From NCBI GenBank assembly GCA_963819075.1, contig CAWFUP010000008.1, forward strand, positions 310,001-374,000: DNA of 64,000 bases, in the 5' to 3' direction. Shown piece after piece: positions 56,970 through 64,000 of this stretch (its first letter is position 1; each line of letters starts with the position of its first letter). Source of the stretch: CAVQBJ01 sp963819075. GTDB taxonomy: Bacteria; Actinomycetota; Thermoleophilia; Solirubrobacterales; Solirubrobacteraceae. The notes beneath the pieces are model-generated. The model searched no databases, was not told the origin of the DNA, and saw nothing but the letters and a program-made list of their open reading frames with translations. The translations under genes were made by a program, and so were the position numbers.

Positions 56970-57236
56970 CTATCTGCGCAGCCAGGGTCGGCGCCGCCGG
57001 CGTGCGACGGGTGCGTCCGGGGGTTCTGGCTGGAGCAGGCGCACGCCAACCAGCCTCCCAAACTCATGGACACGCTCGATCACGTACCCCATGAGCTCGA
57101 GCTCGCCGACGACGGTCGCTGGGAAGTCGATCCCACCGGCGTGCAGATCGGCAAAGGCGACGGGCTGACTGCCGGCCTGGCGCAACCGCTGCAGCAGCCG
57201 CCGTTGTTGGGAGTCAGCGAGCGTCATCGACTGCAT
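56970..57236 (-). CDS. Small winged-helix-like protein
   Basis: 88 residues from ATG 57236 (second ATG at 57227). The sequence LLQRLRQAGSQPVAFADLHA, then FPATVVGELELMGYVIERVH and GRLVGVRLL, has the helix-turn-helix-wing order of a small winged helix; the tail is Arg-rich. It lies about 105 bp after the stop of the VirD4-like gene in the same direction, so it could be the last gene of that operon and a regulator of transfer. Family assignment is by layout only. Confidence 0.6.
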   Translation of the reverse strand: MQSMTLADSQQRRLLQRLRQAGSQPVAFADLHAGGIDFPATVVGELELMGYVIERVHEFGRLVGVRLLQPEPPDAPVARRRRRPWLRR

Positions 57237-57342
57237 TGTCGCTGATCGAGCCGTGGTCGCCGCGAGCCCTCGCCGGCACCGTTCATTCCCGCGAGCGCGA
57301 CGCAGCGGTCTTCCCGAGGTCTAGCGCGCAGCCGTGGCCCCC

Positions 57343-60162
57343 TTACGGCTGTCCGCCGCCGCCAGTCCCTCCGGAAACCAGCGTGACGGCGTGCGGGCGG
57401 AGCTCGCGGCTGCCCTGCAGTCGCTCGCGCAGCGCGGGCGGCGCGGGCGGAAGCGCGAGCGCGGTCGGCCGGCCGCGGTGGATGTCGCCCTCGACGGCGA
57501 AGAAGGTGTGGTCGCGTCCCGGGTGATACCAGTGCTCGGGCGGCGTGCCGAGCGCGCCGAGGCGGCCGGTCATCGCTTCGTCGGCCTCGCGCGCCAGCGC
57601 GAGTGCGGAGCGCGCGTCGGGACAGACGAAGACGACGGCGGGGCGGGTGCCCTGGGCGTGGTAGCGGCGGTGCGCGAGGCTCCAGCCGCACAGGAAGGCG
57701 TCGTAGGCGAGGAACTTGTCGCGGTTATACGAGGGTCGGGCGGTGAGGTCGAGCTCGACGAGCAGATCGAATGTGAGCTGCATGGCCGTGATGCGCAGCT
57801 CGAGCGACAGGTCGGGCTTGACCTCGACGAACGTCTTGAGCTGCAGGTCGATGATGGCCTGGCCGGCGGGGACCGGGATCTCGTTGAGGGTGATCTGGTG
57901 GCGCGCGCGCCCGTTGCCGCCCTGGGGCACGGGGTAGCGGCCGGTGGCGTAGCGCGGCGTGCGCCAATGGTCGGTGGCGACGTCCCCGACGGTGCGGTGC
58001 AGCTGGATGCCCCAGGCCAGCGCGTGCAGGTCGTGAGCGAGGCGGGCGGCACGGGCCTGTTCGATCGCGCGCCATTCGCGGCGCTGGGAGATCGCCGGCG
58101 TGGGCTGGCGTGCCTGGGCGACCGCCATCCCGCGGCGGGTGAGCGAGTACAGCGTCGGTGGCTTGCCGTCCTGGCGGGTGTGGCCGCGCAGCGCGGTGGC
58201 GTGCTTGGCGATCAGGCCGTGGCGGTAGAGCTTGACCAGACGATCGGCGACCGTCCTTGGAGCCCGGCCGAGGAGCACGGCGCGGCCGATCAGCGTGGCC
58301 GGGACGAGGCCGGCCCGGTCGAGCAGGGCAAGGATGGCGTAGTCCTCGTCGTAGAGCCGCGGCAGGGCGGTGGCGCCGTCGAGTTGGTCGGCCCGGCCGA
58401 TCTCGTTGATGCGGTCCAGGTAGGCGAGCTCGCGCAGCGTGTCCGGTGCCGGCTCGTCGCTGGCGATCGCCGGGCGTGAGGTGAGGGGCTGCCCGACGAC
58501 GCGCCGCACGGGGCTGGTGGCGAGATCCGGGGCCGGCGCGGGCGGCTCGAAGTCGACCTGAACCTCGCGCCGCGGCGAGTCGCCCGCGGGCGTGACGGGC
58601 GCGGAACGGTCCGCCTTGGACGGCTCACCGGCCAGGTCCGCCGGCGCTCGCCGGACGTCGTCCTCGACGGGCCGCTCGGAGCTTTGGCCATCGTGGGCCT
58701 GTCGGCGCCGTGAAGCGTTAGCGACCGTGGCCGTTCGCCGGGCGGGTTGGGGCGGGGCCGGGCGTGTCGCGGCAGGGTCGAGTGTTGACTCGAGCGTCTC
58801 GGGGTAGGGCGCGACGCGCTGCGCCTGCTGGGCGAGGTGGTGTTGGGCCCATTCGTCGCTGCAGTCCGGCAGCTGGTAGGTCTGGCCGATGAAGCTGGGG
58901 ATGCGGGTGCCGTCGGCGATCCAGGAGGCCAGGCAGTAGTGGTTGGGGAAGTTCAGCAGTTGCTCGGGAGTGACGCGCAGCCGGGCGCGGGAGTCGGGGT
59001 CGTCGCGGATCATCGTCGAGTACACGGCCATGGCGATGCGGGCGGCCTCTTCGGCGTCCTGGGCGTCGCCCATGCGAAACAGGAAGCGGGACTGGAGCAG
59101 GTTCAGGGCGCCCTTTCTGATCTTCTGCTCGTGTTCTGAGCCGGAGCCGAGCTGGGCGAAGTACTGCAGTCCGCAGGCGGGTTCCAGGCCGGCGCGGCGG
59201 TGGGTGGCGAACTGGTCGATGACGTTCTCGGCCCCGAGCACGTAGTGCGCCTCGTCGATGAGCAGCGGGACGCGGGGGCGTTCGTGTTCGGAGCGGTGGA
59301 CCTGGCGTTGCATCTGGGTGTGCAGCAGGCGCAGGATGAAGTGCATGCAGGCCTTGCTGTTGTCCTGGCCGATGGCGCCCATGTTGGCGTCAACGATCAG
59401 GATGTCGCGGGCCTCGATGATCTCGCGCAGCGGGATGTCGGTCGGGTGGTTGAAGAAGCGCCGCAGGGCGGGGACCTGGGTGAGGCCGGCGATCTTGTTG
59501 CGCGGGGCGTCCAGGCGCTGGGCGGTGGCGCTGCCGGCGATGCGCAGCTCGTCGGGCAGCTCGGAGGCGAAGAACGCCGCGGTCTGGTCGAGGTCGGGCT
59601 GGTCGGCGCACGCCTCGGCGACCTCGGAGCGGAAGTCGGCCTTGGCCGGCAGCAGCAGGGTGTAGACGTCCTCGAACTTCGGGCGACGCTCACTTCGCTT
59701 GGCGAGGGCGATGGCGCCGATGACGGCGTGGTAGAGGTAGCGCCTGGAGGACTGGAAGATCTGGTTGGCGTTGATGTCCAGCAGCGCGGCGACGATGTTC
59801 TCCGCGACCTGGGCGGCCTCGATGGGCAGCGGCCGATCGCCGACGAGGCGAAGCGGGTTCATGCCAAACGCGGGTCGGCCGAGGTCCAGGTACCACACCC
59901 GCTTGGCGCAGCGCGGCGGGGTGAGCTTCAGACACAGAAGCGCGAGTTCGGGCTTGGGGTCGATGACCAGCGGAGCCGCGTCGGGGCTCGCAATGTCATT
60001 AAGAAAGAATCTCAGCAGCGCCGCGCTCTTACCCGCGCCCTGGCCACCGATCAGCAGCGCCCCGTACTTGCGGTCCTCGGGGAGCACGAGCACCTCCGCG
60101 TTCTCGGCCCGCAGCATCGGATACAGATCCGCCGGAGCGGGGCGAGGCGGGACATCGGTCAC
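57343..60162 (-). CDS. VirD4/TraG-like conjugation ATPase fused to replication-relaxation domain
   Basis: GTG at 60162 overlaps the upstream stop (GTGA), fixing the start; 939 residues. Residues 1-500 form an additional-strand ATPase of the HerA/VirD4 type: Walker A GGQGAGKS at 39-46, LVIDPKPELA, Walker B PLLIDEAHY near 300-308, and FATHRRAGLEPACGLQYFAQ. A Pro/Ala-rich linker follows, then from about 577 a replication-relaxation-type winged helix (RLYDEDYAILALLDRAGLVP; TVADRLVKLYRHGLIAKHAT; LYSLTRRGMAVA) and a nuclease-like end (FVEVKPDLSLELRITAMQL; AVVFVCPDARSALALA). The protein would link processed element DNA to the secretion channel. Having both functions on one chain is notable. Confidence 0.8.
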   Translation of the reverse strand: MTDVPPRPAPADLYPMLRAENAEVLVLPEDRKYGALLIGGQGAGKSAALLRFFLNDIASPDAAPLVIDPKPELALLCLKLTPPRCAKRVWYLDLGRPAFGMNPLRLVGDRPLPIEAAQVAENIVAALLDINANQIFQSSRRYLYHAVIGAIALAKRSERRPKFEDVYTLLLPAKADFRSEVAEACADQPDLDQTAAFFASELPDELRIAGSATAQRLDAPRNKIAGLTQVPALRRFFNHPTDIPLREIIEARDILIVDANMGAIGQDNSKACMHFILRLLHTQMQRQVHRSEHERPRVPLLIDEAHYVLGAENVIDQFATHRRAGLEPACGLQYFAQLGSGSEHEQKIRKGALNLLQSRFLFRMGDAQDAEEAARIAMAVYSTMIRDDPDSRARLRVTPEQLLNFPNHYCLASWIADGTRIPSFIGQTYQLPDCSDEWAQHHLAQQAQRVAPYPETLESTLDPAATRPAPPQPARRTATVANASRRRQAHDGQSSERPVEDDVRRAPADLAGEPSKADRSAPVTPAGDSPRREVQVDFEPPAPAPDLATSPVRRVVGQPLTSRPAIASDEPAPDTLRELAYLDRINEIGRADQLDGATALPRLYDEDYAILALLDRAGLVPATLIGRAVLLGRAPRTVADRLVKLYRHGLIAKHATALRGHTRQDGKPPTLYSLTRRGMAVAQARQPTPAISQRREWRAIEQARAARLAHDLHALAWGIQLHRTVGDVATDHWRTPRYATGRYPVPQGGNGRARHQITLNEIPVPAGQAIIDLQLKTFVEVKPDLSLELRITAMQLTFDLLVELDLTARPSYNRDKFLAYDAFLCGWSLAHRRYHAQGTRPAVVFVCPDARSALALAREADEAMTGRLGALGTPPEHWYHPGRDHTFFAVEGDIHRGRPTALALPPAPPALRERLQGSRELRPHAVTLVSGGTGGGGQP

Positions 60163-61643
60163 CGCGGCGCTTCCTCGGCCGTGGCGGCGGCCGGTGCAGA
60201 CGCGAGCGCGAGGTCGTCGGCGGCGCGGTCCGGGGCGCCGGGGCCGTCGGGTCGGCGTGCGCCGCGGCCGACCTGGGGCGGGGCGGGGATCCGCGGCACG
60301 GTCAGGCGACGCATGGGCACGCCCTTCATACGGGCCGAGGGCAGGGCGAGCAGATGCGCGGCCTCGGCCGCGGACACGAGCGACCGCGGAGACGGAATGA
60401 GCGGGCCCAGCGCCGACGGGAAGCGCCGACGATACAGGCCCTGGCGCGTCGCCATCAGGCGGCGGTGCAGACGGTTCTCCCCGCGGCGGGACTGCACCGC
60501 GGCGGCGATCGTCTGACACGCACCCGGGGTATCGGCGGCCACCACGGCCTCCAGCCAGAACAGGCTTCGGTTCTGCGCGCCCAGCGCGTTGGTCAGCTCG
60601 GACCGGTGAAGGGTGGAGAACGGGGCGCCGCGGCGGTCCTTTCCGGCCTGGGTGTCGCCGGCGAGCCGCTGCTCGCGGCGGTAGTGGTGGTGGCGGGCGA
60701 GCTGCTCAAACCAGGTCGGGGTCGGGGTGAGCGCAAAGCGCACGACCGAGGGCTGGCCGAGCGCCACCTGGGCGCGCGCGATCTGCTCAAGCGGCGGGGA
60801 GCCCACCCTCTCACCCGCGGCGATCAGCGGGTAGATGAAGCTGCGCTGCTTGCGAAAGCGCATCACATACCCGGGCTCGCGCAGCGCCCCGGGACGTGAC
60901 ATGGGCGCCTCGGCGTGGACGCGGCCGACGCGCACGTCCGGGTAGGCGGCGCTGATCGCGCCATCCAACGCCGCGACCACCTGCGGCTGGCAGCGCAGGT
61001 TGATCGACCACTCCATCCCCTCCCCCGCGCGGTTGCAGATCAGCTCCAGCGCGACAAACGGTTGGCCGCGCCGCGGGCGCTCGGCGGGAAAGACACGCAC
61101 GATGTTGGCCACCTGCTCGAGCATGTCCTCCAGGTCCTGCGGCTTGGCCTCGTCGTGGGTTGACAGGTGAAGCTCGTAGAGGCGGTACTCGCGCCGCACG
61201 CGCAGCCGCACGCGGCGCACCGTGAAGGCGGCGAGCAGGGCGCACACGGCGAGCAGGCCGAGCGCGAGCTCCCCGCCGACGATCGCCGCGAACGCGCTAC
61301 CGCTGAGCCCGAGCGCGAACCCACCCGTGCTGTGCCTGCCCGTCCGCGTCTCGCCGGCGAGCGGGCGCGTCGCGGCCGCCGGCCGCCCGGCCCGTGGCGA
61401 CAGCTCGACGATGCGCCCGCGAGGCGGATCGCCGGCCCGTCGTTCCCCCGGCGCGGTGCGCCGTCGGCGAGCCAGCGGCCGGCGGGTGGGGGCGCCAAGG
61501 GCCCCGTGTGTGGCGGGAGCGCCGGGGAGGGACGGGTGCAGGAGGTGCTCGGCCTGGGCGGCGAGCAGCCCGCTGCCGGCCAACCCGGCGGCGATCGCGA
61601 GCAGGACCGCGAGCAGGCGAAGCGGCGAGAGACCCACGATCAC
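60159..61643 (-). CDS. Membrane component of type IV secretion-like system
   Basis: 494 residues; starts inside an ATGA overlap with the upstream gene and ends in a GTGA overlap with the ATPase gene. One hydrophobic helix at about 9-30 (LAVLLAIAAGLAGSGLLAA), a basic Pro-rich loop, a second helix near 118-140 (LALGLLAVCALLAAFTV), then a soluble domain (LYELHLSTHDEAKPQDLEDM; MEWSINLRCQPQVVAALDGA; WFEQLARHHHYRREQRLAGD; SLFWLEAVVAADTPGA). The order resembles the N-terminal, membrane-proximal part of HerA/VirD4-type conjugation ATPases encoded as a separate subunit. Likely partner of the neighbouring VirD4-like ATPase; no Walker motif here. Confidence 0.65.
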   Translation of the reverse strand: MIVGLSPLRLLAVLLAIAAGLAGSGLLAAQAEHLLHPSLPGAPATHGALGAPTRRPLARRRRTAPGERRAGDPPRGRIVELSPRAGRPAAATRPLAGETRTGRHSTGGFALGLSGSAFAAIVGGELALGLLAVCALLAAFTVRRVRLRVRREYRLYELHLSTHDEAKPQDLEDMLEQVANIVRVFPAERPRRGQPFVALELICNRAGEGMEWSINLRCQPQVVAALDGAISAAYPDVRVGRVHAEAPMSRPGALREPGYVMRFRKQRSFIYPLIAAGERVGSPPLEQIARAQVALGQPSVVRFALTPTPTWFEQLARHHHYRREQRLAGDTQAGKDRRGAPFSTLHRSELTNALGAQNRSLFWLEAVVAADTPGACQTIAAAVQSRRGENRLHRRLMATRQGLYRRRFPSALGPLIPSPRSLVSAAEAAHLLALPSARMKGVPMRRLTVPRIPAPPQVGRGARRPDGPGAPDRAADDLALASAPAAATAEEAPR

Positions 61644-62272
61644 CCGAACGTCTCCAGGGCGGCCGCCACGGCGAGCAGCCCGAGACAGGGGACGGTGACG
61701 GTGAGGATGTGGCGGAGGGGCAGGCGTTGGCGGCGGCCCTGGAGGTAGAGCGCGAGCGCGGCCGCGAAGGCGCCCAGCTCGACCGGGCCGTGGGGCAGCA
61801 GCGCCCGGGCCATGCGGTCGCCGTAGGCGCCCACGCCGGCGCCGACGATCAGGACGTTGATCGCGATCGTGCCGGCGAGCAGCGCCTCGCCGGCGAGCAG
61901 CAGCGCGCGGTAGCCGCGGCCGGGCTCGCCCGGGCGGCGGGCGGCGATCTGGGCGATGGCCAGCAGCGCCAGCACGGCGAGCACGGCGCGGACGTTGTGC
62001 GCGAGGATCGCGAGCGCGACGCTCGGGCGCGCGGGTAGGCCGGCGAAGCGGAAGCCGAGCAGCTCCCGTGTGCCTGCGGCGAGGCCCGCGAGGCGCATCG
62101 CCGTGGCGGTCGCCAGCGCGGCGCCGGTGAGCGCCGCGGCCGTCACGGCGGTCAGCCTCACGGTCGTCGCGCGGCGCGGTGCGACGCCGCCAAGCGCGCG
62201 CGGGCTCGGTGCTGGGCTGACCGAGCGCGGCCGGGGTGCCCCGGGAGCGACGGGACGGTGAAGCGCGGTCAT
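61640..62272 (-). CDS. Polytopic membrane protein of the secretion operon
   Basis: 210 residues; ATGA overlaps at both ends place it firmly in the operon. After a basic, Pro-rich N-terminus there are about five hydrophobic helices (AVTAAALTGAALATATAM; ILAHNVRAVLAVLALLAIAQ; LLAGEALLAGTIAINVLIVG; VELGAFAAALALYL; TVTVPCLGLLAVAAALETF). No family is recognised with certainty. A channel or platform subunit (VirB6-like position) is possible from context. Confidence 0.6.
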   Translation of the reverse strand: MTALHRPVAPGAPRPRSVSPAPSPRALGGVAPRRATTVRLTAVTAAALTGAALATATAMRLAGLAAGTRELLGFRFAGLPARPSVALAILAHNVRAVLAVLALLAIAQIAARRPGEPGRGYRALLLAGEALLAGTIAINVLIVGAGVGAYGDRMARALLPHGPVELGAFAAALALYLQGRRQRLPLRHILTVTVPCLGLLAVAAALETFG

Positions 62273-63066
62273 CGGTGAAGCAGGCCGACGATCGCTTGCA
62301 GCGCCACTGCGGCGACGTTCAGGGCCTTCGCCGGATCCCCGGGCGCGCAGTCGGGCAACCCAGGCGCGAGGACGAGCGGAGCGGCGCGCTGGAGCGCCAG
62401 GCGCTTGATCTCCCGCACGGGGCCGCGGCGCTCGCGCGGATCGCTCGTGGCCACGATCACCTCGCGCGTGCCCGGGGGCCTGTCGAGGACGTCAAGGACG
62501 CCCGCCGCTCGGCGCACACCGGCGCGGGTGGCGGGCAGGACCCAGGCGACGTGGGAGGCGTGCTCGAGCGCGACGCGGTCGCTCTCGCTCGCGAGCGTGC
62601 CCGCGTCGATGACGGTCAACGCGTGCGCGTCGCGCGCCTGATCGAGCAACCGCTGCAGCCCGCCTCGGGCGCACGCGGCGTGATCGAAGCGCGGCGTCGT
62701 GGCGAGCACGCGCAGCCCGTCGCTGGTCGTGACAAACATCGGTCCGGTCGGCAGGCCGCCCTGGACAAGCCCCGCAAGCTCGCTCAGCGACGACGGCGTG
62801 CTCACCCCCGCGATCGCGGCGAGCCCACCCGACGGGCCGCCCGTGTCGCACACCAGCACCGGCCCTCGTTGTTCACGGGCGTAGGCGAGGGCGACGAGCA
62901 GCGCGAGCGTGCTCGCACCCGCGCCCCCGCAGAGCCCACACACCGCCAGCAGCGACCCCCGCCGCGCCGCGACAGCACGCACGCCACCATCGGGCGCGCG
63001 CCGAGCCCATGCGTCGGGCGAGGAGGGCATCACATGCGGTGGCGGTTCGCCGGCGAGCACGGTCAC
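62269..63066 (-). CDS. ParA/CpaE-like P-loop protein of the secretion operon
   Basis: GTG at 63066 overlaps the upstream stop (GTGA); 265 residues. The fold of ParA/MinD/CpaE proteins is recognisable: VCGLCGGAGASTLALLVALA (deviant P-loop at 46-53), VLVCDTGGPSGG, LTVIDAGTLASESDRVALEH. Both lysines of the usual KGGxGKT motif are missing, as in degenerate CpaE/TadZ-like members, so ATP hydrolysis is doubtful. In secretion systems such proteins position the machine at the cell pole or membrane. It sits between the VirB4-like ATPase and the membrane subunits. Confidence 0.7.
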   Translation of the reverse strand: MTVLAGEPPPHVMPSSPDAWARRAPDGGVRAVAARRGSLLAVCGLCGGAGASTLALLVALAYAREQRGPVLVCDTGGPSGGLAAIAGVSTPSSLSELAGLVQGGLPTGPMFVTTSDGLRVLATTPRFDHAACARGGLQRLLDQARDAHALTVIDAGTLASESDRVALEHASHVAWVLPATRAGVRRAAGVLDVLDRPPGTREVIVATSDPRERRGPVREIKRLALQRAAPLVLAPGLPDCAPGDPAKALNVAAVALQAIVGLLHR

Positions 63067-64000
63067 GCCTGGCCCTCCCCCTTCTCGCGCGGACCGCGGT
63101 CGGCGAGGGCGTGGATCGCGGCCCACACGTTTCCGCGGTGGCGCTCGATCTCGGCCTCGCGGATCGCCGCCTCGGCCGGGTCGGACGTGAAGGCCCAGTA
63201 CTCGCTGGGGCCGACGCGCAGGGCGACCTTGCCGTGTCCGCGGGTGCCGTTGAGCCACAGCATCTGGGCGTGGCGGCCCTTGACCGTCTTCAGGCGCCCG
63301 AGCTCGATCGCCTCGCGGTCTGAGAGCTGCAGCGTGTCGGCGATGAACGGGATCTCCTTGGGGTTCTGGGCCAGCAGCAGCTGCTGGGAGCTGTTCCCCA
63401 GCAGCGCGACGCCGTGCTCGGTGTCAAAGTCTGAGAGCTGCTGGCTCATCGGGATCAGCGTCAACCCGAGGTGGCGCGCGCGGCGGGCCAAGTTGTTGGC
63501 ATACGCGCCGGTCTCGGGGCGGCTGATCAGATGCCAGGCCTCGTCGATGAGCATCATCGAGCGCCCCCCGAACAACGGCGCGCCGGGCTGGGTGGCGGTG
63601 TGCTTGTGCGCGTCCCAGTGGGCCTGCACGGTGCTGGTCAGGTACTCCATGACCTGGAACATCACCAGGCGAAGCTCGCTCTCCGGGCAGCGACGGGTGT
63701 CAAACACGACCAGCCGCGCGTCCAGCGGCACGGTCGTCTCGCGGTCCAGCAGATGGGCGTAGGTGCCCTGGTCGCAGTACTCCCCCAGGCGGTCGGCGAG
63801 ATTGCGCAGGCTGGCGGCGACCTCCACCGCGCCATCGCTCTGGGCGTCGTTAGCCTGGGCGCGCAGCTCCGCGCGCAGCATCGACTCACGCGGACCCTGG
63901 CCGAGCGCGGCCGCCTTGGCGTACACGGCGCGGATCGCGTTGGCCAGCAGCGCGCTCTGCTGGCCGTCCAGGCCGGCCATCATGACCTGGTGCAGGGCGA
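63063..64000 (-). CDS. VirB4/TraC-like conjugation ATPase, N-terminus outside window
   Basis: The frame is open across the right edge (ALHQVMMAGLDGQQSALLAN), so only the C-terminal ~312 residues are seen. The Walker B region (RSMMLIDEAWHLISRPETGA), the following ARRARHLGLTLIPMSQQLSD and GVALLGNSSQQLLLAQNPKE are characteristic of VirB4/TraC ATPases that power type IV secretion. The Walker A half must lie to the right of the window. The stop overlaps the start of the ParA-like gene. This is the first visible gene of the leftward conjugation operon. Confidence 0.8.
   Translation of the reverse strand, partial: ALHQVMMAGLDGQQSALLANAIRAVYAKAAALGQGPRESMLRAELRAQANDAQSDGAVEVAASLRNLADRLGEYCDQGTYAHLLDRETTVPLDARLVVFDTRRCPESELRLVMFQVMEYLTSTVQAHWDAHKHTATQPGAPLFGGRSMMLIDEAWHLISRPETGAYANNLARRARHLGLTLIPMSQQLSDFDTEHGVALLGNSSQQLLLAQNPKEIPFIADTLQLSDREAIELGRLKTVKGRHAQMLWLNGTRGHGKVALRVGPSEYWAFTSDPAEAAIREAEIERHRGNVWAAIHALADRGPREKGEGQA

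Overview
The window reads as high-GC actinobacterial DNA, most likely from the class Thermoleophilia (Solirubrobacterales and relatives). The clues are the strong G/C third-position bias, many secreted beta-rich proteins with Thr/Pro linkers, zinc-ribbon membrane proteins, a virginiamycin-lyase-like propeller, and a basic double-Cys C-terminal tail typical of that group. This placement is inference; no rRNA or other marker gene is present, and I saw no tRNA or CRISPR array.

Left part (1-8.8 kb): a leftward, translationally coupled operon of secreted proteins (membrane-anchored Pro/Ala-rich protein, Ig-like protein, S8 subtilase, Ig/Fn3-like protein). Two of its genes carry a single frameshift. 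Divergent from it is a rightward three-gene cassette headed by an excisionase/MerR-type HTH protein. An IS21-family remnant (istB 3' end plus terminal repeats), a decayed surface-protein tail and two small, more AT-rich secreted-protein genes follow.

Centre-left (8.8-26.6 kb): one gene encodes a giant secreted protein of up to 5,945 residues, with about 23 related beta modules, 13 IPT/TIG domains, 2 PKD domains, a lipase-like alpha/beta-hydrolase domain with a GHSEGG motif, carboxypeptidase-regulatory-like domains, a Thr-rich stalk and the basic double-Cys tail. Divergent from it lie two overlapping genes for membrane proteins with C-terminal LuxR-type HTH domains, plausible regulators.

Centre (28.9-35.7 kb): an accessory stretch bracketed by two 57-bp hairpin-bearing direct repeats (29841 and 34489). 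It holds a small three-helix membrane protein, a solitary reverse transcriptase resembling the defence-associated UG/Abi group with a gene-free leader, and a secreted beta-propeller. A chimeric, frameshifted secreted-protein pseudogene lies just outside.

Centre-right (35.8-54.1 kb): envelope and signalling genes. These include three zinc-ribbon membrane proteins plus a DUF4282 protein, a beta-lactamase-like serine hydrolase, two FecR-like surface proteins (one with three identical 402-bp repeats), a GH3 hexosaminidase, an FHA-HTH protein convergent with a CHASE2-Ser/Thr kinase broken by an in-frame TGA, and a 444-bp-repeat secreted protein next to its decayed paralogue.

Right part (54.8-64 kb): a hypothetical gene, an SDR oxidoreductase, then a leftward operon with 4-nt overlaps encoding conjugation-type type IV secretion parts: VirB4/TraC-like ATPase (partial), ParA/CpaE-like protein, two membrane proteins and a VirD4-like ATPase fused to a replication-relaxation domain. 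With the excisionase-like HTH gene on the left, this suggests an integrative conjugative element or plasmid carrying cell-surface cargo; that is inference.
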